The notes beneath the pieces were generated by a model. It saw only the letters and a list, made by a program, of their open reading frames with translations, made no database searches and was not told the origin of the DNA. 64,000 nucleotides of DNA, taken from Polynucleobacter alcilacus. GTDB lineage: Bacteria; Pseudomonadota; Gammaproteobacteria; Burkholderiales; Burkholderiaceae. The position numbers and the translations under genes are program-made. The stretch is from the NCBI RefSeq assembly GCF_018881545.1, contig NZ_JACVQD010000001.1, forward strand, positions 112,380 through 176,379. The letters are read 5' to 3'. Below, piece by piece: positions 41,190 through 50,190 of this stretch; position 1 is the first letter of the stretch; every line of letters starts with the position of its first letter.

Positions 41190-43532
41190 ATGATGAATGA
41201 GCGTGAATATAACCCCTTAGCTTCTGTACAAAAATTACTTAAACAGAATTTAGATTCTGCTGAAGTACTAAAAAATGATCAGCAGCAATCAATTTATAAG
41301 ATAGCTGAACTTACTGCCCACAATTCGGAAAAATTTCAGAAGTCCATCGTTGTAGAGGCTAAAAAGCTTGAAGCCTTACTTCAGATGTCGAAGGAAAAGT
41401 CCGCAGAATTCATGTCCTCGAATCCCCTAGAGTGTTGGAAGCAGTGGAGTGACTATGCTACTGACTCTATGCAACGCTCAGCTTTGGTATTTGATACGCT
41501 ACGAAAACGCGGAAATAGCTATGTAGAACACATCGATTCTGGAATGCCGCCCGTATTGGATTTCAAGTATGAAGTAGTTGTTGATGGTGAGTCACTAAGT
41601 TCTCCAGTGAACTATATGCTGCTGCAGATCATACCTCCCGACGGAGTTGTGATTGATGAAAAACGTGCACCCGTGATGATTATTGATCCACGTGCAGGCC
41701 ATGGAGCAGGCATTGGCGGTTCTAAGCCAGATAGCCAAGTAGGCGATGCATTTGATGATGGACACGCAGTGTATTTTGTGGTGTTCCGACCAATGCCTGA
41801 GCCAGATCAAACAATTTCTGATATTCGAGATGCGGAAATTATTTTTTTAAAAGAGATTATTCAGCGTCATCCCAATTCTCCAAAGCCGATTGTGGTTGGT
41901 AATTGTCAGGGTGGTTGGGCTGCCATGTTGTTAGCAGCCTCAGCTCCCGAACTTCTAGGGCCAATAGTCTTGAATGGCTCCCCAATGTCATATTGGGCAG
42001 GAAAAATTGGAGACAATCCCATGCGTTATACGGGTGGTATGCGCGGTGGCGCAGTATCCGCATTACTAATGGCTGATCTAGGAAACGGCTTATTCGATGG
42101 TGCTAACTTAGTTGCCAATTTCGAATCACTCAATCCGAGTAGCAGTTTTTTTGGTAAGTACTACAAACTCTATACCAATGTGGACACAGAGGCGCAACGC
42201 TTCTTGGATTTTGAAAAGTGGTGGGGCGGTTACTGCTTTATGACTGAAGCAGAAATGCGCTGGATCTTAGATAACCTATTTATTGGCAACAAACTTGCTA
42301 GTGGTGAAGCAGTTTTAGGTATAGAGCGTATTGACTTAAAAGTGATTCAATCACCTATTATTGTTTTTGCCTCACATGGTGACAACATTACTCCACCGCA
42401 ACAAGCGCTTAATTGGATTCCCGATTTATACACGAGTGTCGAAGAAATCAAGGCGAGAGGTCAACGCATTATTTACATGTTGCATGACTCTGTAGGGCAC
42501 CTTGGTATTTTTGTCTCTAGCCAAGTTGCTGGACGTGAACACAATGCGATTACCGATACAGTCAGAGCCATTGAAACCCTTTCACCTGGTTTGTATGAAA
42601 TGCTCCTTGATGATGAAGAAGATCGTATGCATATTCGCTTTGAGCCCCGTAGCATGGGCGATATATTGGCTCTTGGTGACGGCCGAGATGATGAGGAGTT
42701 GTTCACTGAAGTTGCAGAAATGTCTAATATTAATACTGCGATCTATGACCGCTTCGTACGCCCAGCAATCAAAAATATGGTTACTCCTGAATCTGCTGTA
42801 TTTATCAGAGAGTCGCATCCATTAAGAACGCAACGCTTGGCATTTTCTGATCAAAATCCGCTGATGCCAGTCTTAGATAAGTTTGCTGAAGCCTTGATTC
42901 AAGAGCGAAAGAAGGCTAGTGAAGATAATCCATTTTTAATTGGCGAAAAAATGATTGGTGAAGTTGTAGAGACTCAACTCAATCTCTATCGTAATTTCCG
43001 TGATGCAATGACAGAAACCATGTTTTTCTCAATTTATACATCGCCACTAGTGAAGGCAATAATTTCGCCTAATAATGAGCATATCCCAAAGCGGCAAGAT
43101 GTTGATGTGCGTGAAATGCCAGAGGTACACTCTGCCTTGTCTAATATCGAGACGGGTGGTGTTGCTGAAGCAGTAGTGCGTATTCTGCATTTACTCAATA
43201 GCGCCAGAGGCTATGTACGTCGTACCCGCTTAGAGCGTGAACTGATTGCTCTCAGCCACTCTTCATTATTCCCGAGTATGGCTCACAAAGATATCGTGAA
43301 GCTAGTTCACCAACAATCGCTCATCGTAGACTTTGAGCCAAAGCGTGCAATGGATACTTTATGTGCCCTGCTAAATACGGCAGAAAAGCAAGAAAAAGCG
43401 ATGAAGTTAGTGATGGATATTGCCGGCCCACATGAAACAATGCATCCATTTGCACTCAAGATGTATGGTCAGATTAACGAGATGTTGACTAAGGAAAATC
43501 ATCAAAAAGTGGCTACTCACGATACTAATTAA
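41190..43532 (+). CDS. DUF3141 protein, PHA-synthase-like alpha/beta hydrolase
   Basis: 780 residues from ATG 41190 (GGGAG six bases upstream). An alpha/beta-hydrolase core carries a PhaC-like nucleophile elbow GNCQGG with Cys239 in place of Ser, Asp398 (SHGDNITPP) and His437 (SVGHLGIF), the Cys-Asp-His triad of polyhydroxyalkanoate synthases. The C-terminal 300 residues are helical and specific to DUF3141. Activity is not established for this family; PHA turnover is suggested by the triad and the phasin gene downstream. Upstream lies a predicted PhoB box, which would link it to phosphate starvation. Confidence 0.8.
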   Translation: MMNEREYNPLASVQKLLKQNLDSAEVLKNDQQQSIYKIAELTAHNSEKFQKSIVVEAKKLEALLQMSKEKSAEFMSSNPLECWKQWSDYATDSMQRSALVFDTLRKRGNSYVEHIDSGMPPVLDFKYEVVVDGESLSSPVNYMLLQIIPPDGVVIDEKRAPVMIIDPRAGHGAGIGGSKPDSQVGDAFDDGHAVYFVVFRPMPEPDQTISDIRDAEIIFLKEIIQRHPNSPKPIVVGNCQGGWAAMLLAASAPELLGPIVLNGSPMSYWAGKIGDNPMRYTGGMRGGAVSALLMADLGNGLFDGANLVANFESLNPSSSFFGKYYKLYTNVDTEAQRFLDFEKWWGGYCFMTEAEMRWILDNLFIGNKLASGEAVLGIERIDLKVIQSPIIVFASHGDNITPPQQALNWIPDLYTSVEEIKARGQRIIYMLHDSVGHLGIFVSSQVAGREHNAITDTVRAIETLSPGLYEMLLDDEEDRMHIRFEPRSMGDILALGDGRDDEELFTEVAEMSNINTAIYDRFVRPAIKNMVTPESAVFIRESHPLRTQRLAFSDQNPLMPVLDKFAEALIQERKKASEDNPFLIGEKMIGEVVETQLNLYRNFRDAMTETMFFSIYTSPLVKAIISPNNEHIPKRQDVDVREMPEVHSALSNIETGGVAEAVVRILHLLNSARGYVRRTRLERELIALSHSSLFPSMAHKDIVKLVHQQSLIVDFEPKRAMDTLCALLNTAEKQEKAMKLVMDIAGPHETMHPFALKMYGQINEMLTKENHQKVATHDTN

Positions 43533-43576
43533 TGAATACTTGGACTAATGACTGAATAATAGCAGTTGTAATAAAA

Positions 43577-43610
43577 CTGCCTCTGATTTGTCATTTGAAT
43601 TAGCTAGATT
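43577..43610 (+). promoter_or_regulatory. Predicted PhoB box and promoter of the phasin gene
   Basis: CTGCCTC (43577-43583) and TTGTCAT (43588-43594), 11 bp apart, then 10 bp and TAGATT (43605-43610) as -10. The spacing equals that of the pstS promoter. Confidence 0.55.
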
Positions 43611-43646
43611 AAAGAAGATGTTTATCAATCAATATGGGAATTACAA

Positions 43647-44204
43647 ATGAAAAATGTAGATATGAAAGACTGGAATAAGCAGAAGGCAGAAGAACTGTTT
43701 TCTTTATCTCACCAAATGCTGGATGTTGCAAAGCAATTGGGTGAGTATCATGCAAACGAATTGCGCATTCATGTGAATCATGCAATCGAATTAGCAAAAC
43801 ATACTGCCACAAGTGATCTCAGAAAGCTTGAGGAAATTCAAAAGGATGCTGCACTCGAAGCGACAATTCGTATTAACACTTATCAAAAGGATGCTAGAAA
43901 GTTATTGGATAATTTGAGCCATGAAGTTTCTACACAATCTGAAAAGCATATTCAGCATGCTATGCACACCCTAGCCGATTGGCTGGAAGAGGGAGATAAG
44001 AAGATGCCTATCGGTGCTGAAAAGCTGGCAAATGTTGTGCGTGATTTTTCGCAAGCAGGGTCACAAGCATACAAAGAAGGTCGTAAGTTAGTGAGTGACG
44101 CAATCGATAATGCCGATCAAGCACTCAATAAAATAACTGGGGCAGAATTGATCGTACCGAGCAGCACGAGTAAATCTTCTAAAGTTAAAAAGCCAGTTAA
44201 ATAA
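43647..44204 (+). CDS. Phasin-like protein
   Basis: 185 residues, almost wholly helical and amphipathic, with the low-complexity Ser/Lys tail (STSKSSKVKKPVK) seen in phasins. It opens MKNVDMKDWNKQKAEELF. Phasins coat polyhydroxyalkanoate granules. The neighbour upstream is the PhaC-like DUF3141 gene, and both have a predicted PhoB promoter. Family assignment rests on length, composition and context, since the phasin signature is weak. Confidence 0.65.
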   Translation: MKNVDMKDWNKQKAEELFSLSHQMLDVAKQLGEYHANELRIHVNHAIELAKHTATSDLRKLEEIQKDAALEATIRINTYQKDARKLLDNLSHEVSTQSEKHIQHAMHTLADWLEEGDKKMPIGAEKLANVVRDFSQAGSQAYKEGRKLVSDAIDNADQALNKITGAELIVPSSTSKSSKVKKPVK

Positions 44205-44210
44205 TTAGAT

Positions 44211-44257
44211 GAAGGCACTCAGATGCTGCAAACGGGGTCAGGGTGCCTTCCTATTTT
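44211..44257. terminator. Possible shared terminator between phasin and metallophosphoesterase genes
   Basis: GAAGGCAC (44211-44218) pairs with GTGCCTTC (44243-44250) across a 24-base loop, followed by CTATTTTGC. The loop is long, so this is a moderate call. The convergent gene stops at 44238 inside it. Confidence 0.45.
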
Positions 44258-45203
44258 GCTTGAGAATGATGGGTGTGAATCCAAATGCGTGTTCAGCATT
44301 CGGATTGACTTGAATTTCAACAGCCTGAATTTGATCGGCGCCCATCATCTGGAGTCTGATTACATTTTCTAGTATGTGTTTTTGATCTACTGTTCGTAAG
44401 GGTTGATCAATGATGAGCCGGTGACTATCCCCATGAATCAGAAGCACAGGCTTTCTAAATTCTTGCGCATGACTGCTGAATGCTTTGAGGGTATCTCTAT
44501 AGCCGCTAGCTGCATCCGTTGCTTGACTTGGTGAGTAAAACATATCCGCCTGGTAAGCAAAAATGATGCCAGCATAGGATTTATTGGAAGCTAGGGTAAA
44601 TGCGCGTTCAATCCAACTTAAATTGGCACGATTGCGTTCGTTATATTCTTGGATTGCACTATCATCGCGCTCAAAATTATTATTAGATCCTGGAATATGA
44701 AGGTTAACAAATAGATAGTTATTTACTACCCAAAACGAGTTTTCTATAAACTGACTATATTGAGGATCAATATCTGCTTGCCTAGTTAATGGCAGCGGTG
44801 TCTTTCCAAGGCTTATCTTGGTAGAAAAAAATGTTTGTCTGATATTTTGCAGACGCTCAAGTGGGTCATAGGAGCCCGCTAGAGGTCTGTGGCAGTCTGT
44901 CCACTCGTTATCACCAATGCTATAAATTAATGGCGCTTTAAATTGATTGAAATGCTCTTTAACAGTGACGTTGTATTCATCACTACAGGGTGTTGATCCA
45001 GACTTGGTGTCGCCAATAAAGATAGAAAACTTTGGATTTAGTCTATTGATCTCCTGAATCAATCTTTCGTAACGAACAAAGTCTTCAGGGGGGTTGTATG
45101 GCATGTCGCCAAGGGCAACGAACTTAAATGATTGCGCAAAAGAGGTACATGAGCAAAGCAGAAGGCATAAAAAGAGAGATTGCCTAACAGGTAGGTTTTT
45201 CAT
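44238..45203 (-). CDS. Secreted metallophosphoesterase (calcineurin-like)
   Basis: 321 residues. A signal peptide (LFLCLLLCSCTSFAQ) allows either signal peptidase I cleavage after FAQ or a non-standard lipobox at LCSC. Metal-binding motifs fit calcineurin-like phosphoesterases: ALGDMPY, FIGDTKSGS, SIGDNEWTDC (in place of GNHE) and LIHGDSHR. It should act in the periplasm or at the outer membrane on phosphate esters. It overlaps the upstream gene of a 139-residue protein by four bases (ATGA). Confidence 0.7.
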   Translation of the reverse strand: MKNLPVRQSLFLCLLLCSCTSFAQSFKFVALGDMPYNPPEDFVRYERLIQEINRLNPKFSIFIGDTKSGSTPCSDEYNVTVKEHFNQFKAPLIYSIGDNEWTDCHRPLAGSYDPLERLQNIRQTFFSTKISLGKTPLPLTRQADIDPQYSQFIENSFWVVNNYLFVNLHIPGSNNNFERDDSAIQEYNERNRANLSWIERAFTLASNKSYAGIIFAYQADMFYSPSQATDAASGYRDTLKAFSSHAQEFRKPVLLIHGDSHRLIIDQPLRTVDQKHILENVIRLQMMGADQIQAVEIQVNPNAEHAFGFTPIILKQNRKAP

Positions 45204-45619
45204 TTATAGTTTGTAGGCATGCTATTGATTTCTTTGATCTCTATCTCACCAAAAATATAAGACTCAGAGCTGACTTCTGTCCAGCCAAGGTCATGATAGA
45301 CGTCAGCATAATTCTTTGAATATTTTTTGGAGCTCGCATAAAAGATTTCTGAGAGCTCATACTCCTCCTCATCTTCGACGGTATCTGAGAAGTAAATTAC
45401 TTTTTCACCCTCATACGTTTCGCCTATGCTGCCACCGGGGATATCTTGAATACAGATTCCAATATCGGGATCGTAGGTCTTTAAAAAAGCAGGTTTCACA
45501 CTGGTGATGACTGAGCCAAGCTTCCATACTAGGCCACATTTAATTTCTTTATTGCCTTTCTGAAAAACGTGTCTTTCTACTAAAGAGCCCATTTCTAGAG
45601 GAATAATTTGATATTGCAT
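45200..45619 (-). CDS. Conserved-looking protein of unknown function
   Basis: 139 residues from the ATG at 45619, which has TTGGAG upstream; an in-frame ATG at 45649 lacks a ribosome site. No signal peptide or membrane helix; acidic (DTVEDEEEYELSE). I recognise no family. It overlaps the metallophosphoesterase gene by four bases, so the two are probably coexpressed. A single TTGTCAT lies upstream on its strand (45678-45684) but without a second half-site. Confidence 0.6.
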   Translation of the reverse strand: MQYQIIPLEMGSLVERHVFQKGNKEIKCGLVWKLGSVITSVKPAFLKTYDPDIGICIQDIPGGSIGETYEGEKVIYFSDTVEDEEEYELSEIFYASSKKYSKNYADVYHDLGWTEVSSESYIFGEIEIKEINSMPTNYK

Positions 45620-45712
45620 AGCATGCTCCAATGAGATTGAATTAATCAAATATTAGGGAAGAGTTTGCCTATAAATTATGACAACCCTGAATCTGCTATT
45701 AGCTTTGAGCAT

Positions 45713-46546
45713 TTAGAATCTCCAGGTAACACCAATTTCAGAACGGGTAGAGCCTGCCGTTTGCGTGCCCAGTGTGGCACCATAAGTGAGAGCGACGCGC
45801 ATATAAGAGATTCCTAAATCAAGGCTGTCATTAATGGAGTAGATAGCGCCTAACAATGAATAGTAGCTTAAATATCCCTCTGTCATATTGGGGTTAGTAG
45901 TAGCGCCGATATCCAGGGCCACACGAAATCCAGTGCTTACCGTCCATACTGGAGCTATGGAAAGCAGGAGGATATTAGTCCGATTATTATCCGTGGCATA
46001 TCCTACGCTGTAGTTTGTGTTGTAGGGTGAGTGCATATAAGAGGCATTTACATGCACCTCAATATCTTCCCAATATTTAGAAGCAATCAAATTAGCTCCA
46101 TAATTAAATGATGCTAACCCTAAGCCGTTCACTTGTTGTTGTTTGCTTGCAGGTAAAACCAGCATTGGTTTAATAGCTAATGCATAGCGATTTTCTTCAT
46201 CTTCATGAAAGCGCCATTTGGTGGCAAAAACATAGTTTGACAACCGAGTGAAGTTACCAGATGGCTGGTTAAAGTATGTTGTTGAGAAAGAGGCTTCTAC
46301 AGTATCGGTCAGGCCGCGAGTATAGGTGAAAGGGAAAGCCTTAGCATCTGCATTACCTGAATACTCCTCACCTGGAGTGATGATATCCACCACCTGTGGA
46401 CTTCCGCTATTGCGGTTGATGGAAAAGAAGTATTGTTCAATTTGGTTTCCGCCAGCTACCACTGTGCCAGCATCGTCTGTATTGAGAGGCTCAAATGCTT
46501 GCGATAGGGTGGGCAATAGGAGAAAACCCACTAACAGCCATTTCAT
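45713..46546 (-). CDS. Outer-membrane beta-barrel protein (MetA/transporter-like)
   Basis: 277 residues from ATG 46546 (a GTG lies just before). Signal peptide cleaved near LSQA, mature start FEPLNTDDAGTV. The rest is made of alternating short strands rich in Tyr, Asn and Thr and ends in TWRF, the terminal Phe of outer-membrane barrels. It resembles the 'phenol MetA-like' barrel group, whose role is unclear. Divergent to the corA gene. Confidence 0.65.
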   Translation of the reverse strand: MKWLLVGFLLLPTLSQAFEPLNTDDAGTVVAGGNQIEQYFFSINRNSGSPQVVDIITPGEEYSGNADAKAFPFTYTRGLTDTVEASFSTTYFNQPSGNFTRLSNYVFATKWRFHEDEENRYALAIKPMLVLPASKQQQVNGLGLASFNYGANLIASKYWEDIEVHVNASYMHSPYNTNYSVGYATDNNRTNILLLSIAPVWTVSTGFRVALDIGATTNPNMTEGYLSYYSLLGAIYSINDSLDLGISYMRVALTYGATLGTQTAGSTRSEIGVTWRF

Positions 46547-46658
46547 CACGATCTTAAGAGTTTCAGGTATTCATTAAGCTTTGTGTATAGCGGATTCCCA
46601 TTACAAATTCATGTCAATGCTGGGAATTACGCGCTTGTGCTTGTCATACAATCTGCAA

Positions 46659-47672
46659 ATGAATGTTGGTCTACCCGCTAATTCCTTCCCAGTTGCTGGC
46701 GTCGTTTTTGCTTGGGCGATGCCTTCATCAGGGGCAGGCTATGAATTACCCCTATTCGAGATTGCGGATGCCTTAGAGGATCCCAAGCTCTCGATTTGGT
46801 TGCATTTAAATCTATCGAACTCTCAAGTACAGCGCTGGCTAGAAAAAACAAGCCTTGTTCCTGAGCGCGTTGTCGAAATGATTCGGGAGGGCGTAAACCT
46901 CAGCCGCTTAGAGCGTATTGAAAAATTAGACGATTGCCTTTTGATGGTGATGAATGATTTTCAACAAGAGTTTGGGGGAGATCATGGTGATTCAAGTCTA
47001 GGGACTCTCTGGGCAATTCTGACGCCGAGGTTAATGATCTCCCTGAGGAATAATCCACTGCGTACAACAGATAAATTGCGTTATGACCTCAGGAATGGTC
47101 AATTGAACCCGGTATCGGCTATTGAGATATTCCACGAGCTGCTTGACTTGCGCGCTGAACAGCTGCGCACGCTATTAGTTCACTTATCTGAAAATATGGA
47201 TGACTTAGAAGAGAATCTTTTAAAGGGTAGGGAGTTTCCTGAACATGAAAACTTAGGCAGAATTCGGATTCAATGTAGTCGACTTCGCAGGCATTTCTCT
47301 CCCGAGTTAATCGCCTTGCATCGTCTATTAAAGCGCTTGCCGTATTGGTTTAGCGATGAAGATAAAAATAGCTTGAACGATGACTTAGATCTGCTTTCTT
47401 ATCTCGTTCAAGAAATCACCAGTCTCTATGATCGTGCGAAAGTGTTGCAGGACGAGCAGGCTGCCCATGTCGCGGAGTTTAATGCTAAGAACTTGCAAGT
47501 ACTGTCTGTGATGACAGTGATCTTTCTGCCGATGACCTTAATCTCTGGGATTATGGGCATGAATATGGAGGACCTCCCTGGATTAAAGGGATCCTTTTAT
47601 GAGGTGATGGTCATCATGGCTATAGCCGGTGCGGCAGTTTTTGCAACTTTAAAGTTAAAAAGAATTATTTAA
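46659..47672 (+). CDS. CorA/ZntB family divalent-cation transporter
   Basis: About 337 residues from ATG 46659; the frame is open further up to 46581, and no start has a good ribosome site. A long cytoplasmic helical funnel is followed by two C-terminal membrane helices with the family's GMN motif (GIMGMNMED) between them. MPMTLI(S)GI spacing fits the ZntB/CorA group. Likely transports Mg, Zn or a related cation. Confidence 0.85.
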   Translation: MNVGLPANSFPVAGVVFAWAMPSSGAGYELPLFEIADALEDPKLSIWLHLNLSNSQVQRWLEKTSLVPERVVEMIREGVNLSRLERIEKLDDCLLMVMNDFQQEFGGDHGDSSLGTLWAILTPRLMISLRNNPLRTTDKLRYDLRNGQLNPVSAIEIFHELLDLRAEQLRTLLVHLSENMDDLEENLLKGREFPEHENLGRIRIQCSRLRRHFSPELIALHRLLKRLPYWFSDEDKNSLNDDLDLLSYLVQEITSLYDRAKVLQDEQAAHVAEFNAKNLQVLSVMTVIFLPMTLISGIMGMNMEDLPGLKGSFYEVMVIMAIAGAAVFATLKLKRII

Positions 47673-47686
47673 CTTGGGTAGTGCCC

Positions 47687-47715
47687 AAAAAAAATCCCCA
47701 ATTCACGATTGGGGA
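47687..47715 (-). terminator. Intrinsic terminator oriented for the minus strand
   Basis: Perfect 8-bp stem TCCCCAAT (47695-47702) / ATTGGGGA (47708-47715) with loop TCACG. The left flank is eight A's (47687-47694), a T-run when read on the minus strand; the right flank has no T-run for the + strand. So it would stop minus-strand transcripts, yet no minus-strand gene lies upstream. Confidence 0.65.
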
Positions 47716-48012
47716 AAATTGCATCATTTGGAGTAACACTTGTACATCTCATTCAATATTGAATTGCGTATGTGGCACTTTGATGACTATTTATTTCTAT
47801 TTACGAAAATAGTTGTTTGAGTCTAATTTATTTCAATATTGGACCTGTGGGCACCAATTCGGGGCTCAGATTGTCGATTGCGTCATTCCGAACGTAAATC
47901 CGCTCTAAGTAGCCCCCTAGTAACTATCTACTATTCGCACTAATACTGGATTTTGATGGGTGTATTTTTTCTAAGCTATTGAATTTATGGGCTTATTTGC
48001 GATTAAGAAAGC
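47716..48012. other. Gene-free stretch before pstS
   Basis: About 300 bp with no ORF that has a ribosome site. It separates a minus-strand terminator from the pstS promoter. A minus-strand small transcript ending at 47687 is possible but I see no firm promoter. Isolated GCGTCAT at 47880-47886 has no partner at 11 bp. Confidence 0.4.
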
Positions 48013-48046
48013 TTGTCATCAAAGCGTCATAGATAAAACGTATCTT
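48013..48046 (+). promoter_or_regulatory. PhoB box and promoter of the pst-pho operon
   Basis: TTGTCAT (48013-48019), spacer CAAA, GCGTCAT (48024-48030), then 10 bp and -10 TATCTT (48041-48046). The 11-bp repeat and the distance to the -10 match the known architecture of PhoB-activated promoters. Best site in the window. Confidence 0.85.
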
Positions 48047-48092
48047 CTTATCAACACTTTGCTAGCTTTTTACCAATCAAGGACTGAACTTA

Positions 48093-49115
48093 ATGAAATC
48101 CATTCTGAAACAAGCGCTTCTGATTAGCGCCATTTCAATCGCTCCAACTGCTTTTGCCTTAGATATGACGGGTGCGGGTGCTACATTCCCATACCCAATT
48201 TATGCTAAATGGGCTGAAGCTTACAAGGCAAAAACGGGTTCCAACTTGAATTATCAATCCATTGGATCTTCTGGTGGTATCAAGCAAATCAAGGCAAAAA
48301 CAGTTGATTTTGGTGCTACTGATAATCCAGTGAAATTTGACGAACTGGAAAAAGACGGTTTAGTTCAGTTCCCAGCAATTATTGGCGGCGTGGTTCCGGT
48401 CATTAACGTTGAGGGCGTTAAGCCAGGTGAAATGAGATTAGACGGGCCTACCTTAGCGGATATTTTCCAAGGGGTTATTTCTGATTGGGGCGATAAGCGT
48501 ATTGCCATCATGAATCCTGGTGTAAAGATTCCTAGTGGCCCTATTACAGTGGTTGTGCGTGCCGATGGTTCTGGAACAACCGCAATTTTCTCCGATTATT
48601 TAGCCAAGACCAGCACGCTCTTTAAAGATGCCGTAGGTTCAGGTGCAAACGTGAAGTGGCCTGCAGCTTCTACTGTTGGCGGCAAAGGTAATGAGGGTGT
48701 TGCAGCTAACGTAACCCGTGTAAAGAACGCAGTTGGCTACGTAGAATATGCCTACGCTAAGAAAAACAAAATGACCTTCCTGTCTATGAAAAATAAGGAC
48801 GGTAATTTTGTTGCCCCTGACGATTTAACATTTGCAGCGGCGGCGGCTGGTACAGACTGGTCACAAATTCCAGGTATGGGTACTTTCATTACGAATGCTC
48901 CTGGTGCTAAGTCATGGCCGATCACTGGCGCATCTTTTATCTTGATTTATAAGAATCCAGAAAATAAAGCGAACGTCGCTGAAGTAGTCAAGTTCTTTGA
49001 TTTTGCATTTAAGGATGGTAAGAAGATGGCGGAAGATTTAGACTATGTTCCTATGCCTGACAAGACTACAGACTTCATTCGTAAAAATGTATTTACCAAG
49101 ATTGTGACTAAATAA
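48093..49115 (+). CDS. pstS: Phosphate-binding protein PstS
   Basis: 340 residues. Signal peptide to about AFA22, mature start [19 protein letters not shown], typical of PstS. Phosphate ligands sit in [15 protein letters not shown] and [15 protein letters not shown]. Periplasmic receptor of the high-affinity phosphate importer. Preceded by a clear PhoB box and followed by a hairpin before pstC, which may keep PstS in excess over the membrane subunits. Confidence 0.96.
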   Translation: MKSILKQALLISAISIAPTAFALDMTGAGATFPYPIYAKWAEAYKAKTGSNLNYQSIGSSGGIKQIKAKTVDFGATDNPVKFDELEKDGLVQFPAIIGGVVPVINVEGVKPGEMRLDGPTLADIFQGVISDWGDKRIAIMNPGVKIPSGPITVVVRADGSGTTAIFSDYLAKTSTLFKDAVGSGANVKWPAASTVGGKGNEGVAANVTRVKNAVGYVEYAYAKKNKMTFLSMKNKDGNFVAPDDLTFAAAAAGTDWSQIPGMGTFITNAPGAKSWPITGASFILIYKNPENKANVAEVVKFFDFAFKDGKKMAEDLDYVPMPDKTTDFIRKNVFTKIVTK

Positions 49116-49147
49116 GTTTAATGACGCTTACTTTGCACTTCATTTAA

Positions 49148-49177
49148 AAACAGCCTCGTCCGGTGTCGAGGCTGTTT
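49148..49177 (+). terminator. Hairpin between pstS and pstC (partial terminator or stabiliser)
   Basis: Perfect stem AAACAGCCTCG (49148-49158) / CGAGGCTGTTT (49167-49177), eight-base loop, only TTT after it. Likely partial termination or 3'-end protection of pstS mRNA, giving more PstS than PstC/A/B. Confidence 0.65.
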
Positions 49178-49203
49178 CAACATTTGAACAAGATGAATAC
49201 ATA

Positions 49204-50190
49204 ATGGATATTACGCAGTCTCATTCAGCGCCAACCCCGCAAGCGGTCAGCATCGCTAAGTTACAGCGCATTCAAGATTTCCTCTTTCATGCCATTACGC
49301 AATTTTTTGCCGTATCAGTACTGATTGCTTTGCTGGGAATTATTATTTCCCTCACAATTAATGCATGGCCTGCACTGCATACTTTTGGCCCGGCGTTTTT
49401 CTTCACGCAAGAATGGGATATCGTCAACGGAGAGTTTGGTGGCTTGATTGCTATTTATGGAACTCTAGTTACCTCCATTATTGCGCTGTTAATTGCTGTG
49501 CCACTCAGTTTTGGTATTGCAGTATTCCTCACGGAGCTTTGCCCTGGACCACTGCGTAGACCCTTAGGGACTGCCATTGAATTGCTAGCAGCGGTTCCTT
49601 CTATCATTTACGGGATGTTCGGTTTATTTATATTTGCGCCTTTATTTGCTGAATATATTCAGCCGGCATTGGCTGCGACCTTAGGCCAGATACCCTTCTT
49701 TGGAATTTTGTTTTCTGGTGCATTTAACGGCATCGGAATTCTCTGTGCTGGACTGATTCTGGCTATGATGATTCTGCCATTCATCGCATCGGTGATGCGT
49801 GACGTGTTTGAGATTGTTCCGCCAGTTCTTAAAGAATCTGCTTACGGTATTGGCTGTACAACTTGGGAAGTAGTCAAGAATGTTGTGCTTCCCTATACCA
49901 AAGCCGGTGTTATCGGCGGCATCATGCTGGGTCTCGGTAGAGCGCTTGGTGAAACCATGGCTGTCACCTTTGTGATTGGTAATGCCCACCGTTTATCTCC
50001 CTCACTTTTCTCCCCTGGAACTTCGATTGCCTCTACCTTGGCAAATGAGTTCGGTGAGGCTGAAGCTGGAAATCACTTATCTTCTTTATATGCATTAGGT
50101 TTAGCGCTATTCATCATTACTTTCATTGTTTTAGCATTGGCAAAGTGGATGCTAAATAATATGGAGAAGAAGCAGGGTTTAAAAACATGA
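49204..50190 (+). CDS. pstC: Phosphate ABC transporter permease PstC
   Basis: 328 residues with six predicted membrane helices, a large first periplasmic loop ([18 protein letters not shown]) and the EAA-like loop ([20 protein letters not shown]). Forms the membrane channel with PstA. Overlaps pstA by four bases (ATGA). Confidence 0.95.
   Translation: MDITQSHSAPTPQAVSIAKLQRIQDFLFHAITQFFAVSVLIALLGIIISLTINAWPALHTFGPAFFFTQEWDIVNGEFGGLIAIYGTLVTSIIALLIAVPLSFGIAVFLTELCPGPLRRPLGTAIELLAAVPSIIYGMFGLFIFAPLFAEYIQPALAATLGQIPFFGILFSGAFNGIGILCAGLILAMMILPFIASVMRDVFEIVPPVLKESAYGIGCTTWEVVKNVVLPYTKAGVIGGIMLGLGRALGETMAVTFVIGNAHRLSPSLFSPGTSIASTLANEFGEAEAGNHLSSLYALGLALFIITFIVLALAKWMLNNMEKKQGLKT

Noticed and set aside
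45667..45684. PhoB box on the minus strand upstream of the 139-residue protein
   Set aside because: One half-site (TTGTCAT) is perfect, but the partner positions at 11 bp match the consensus at two or fewer bases and no -10 sits at the right distance.
46641..46647. TTGTCAT before the corA gene as a PhoB box
   Set aside because: The partner half-site is poor and the -10 position overlaps the likely start codon.
47880..47886. GCGTCAT in the gap before pstS as a second PhoB box
   Set aside because: No second half-site at 11 bp and no -10-like hexamer 10 bp downstream.
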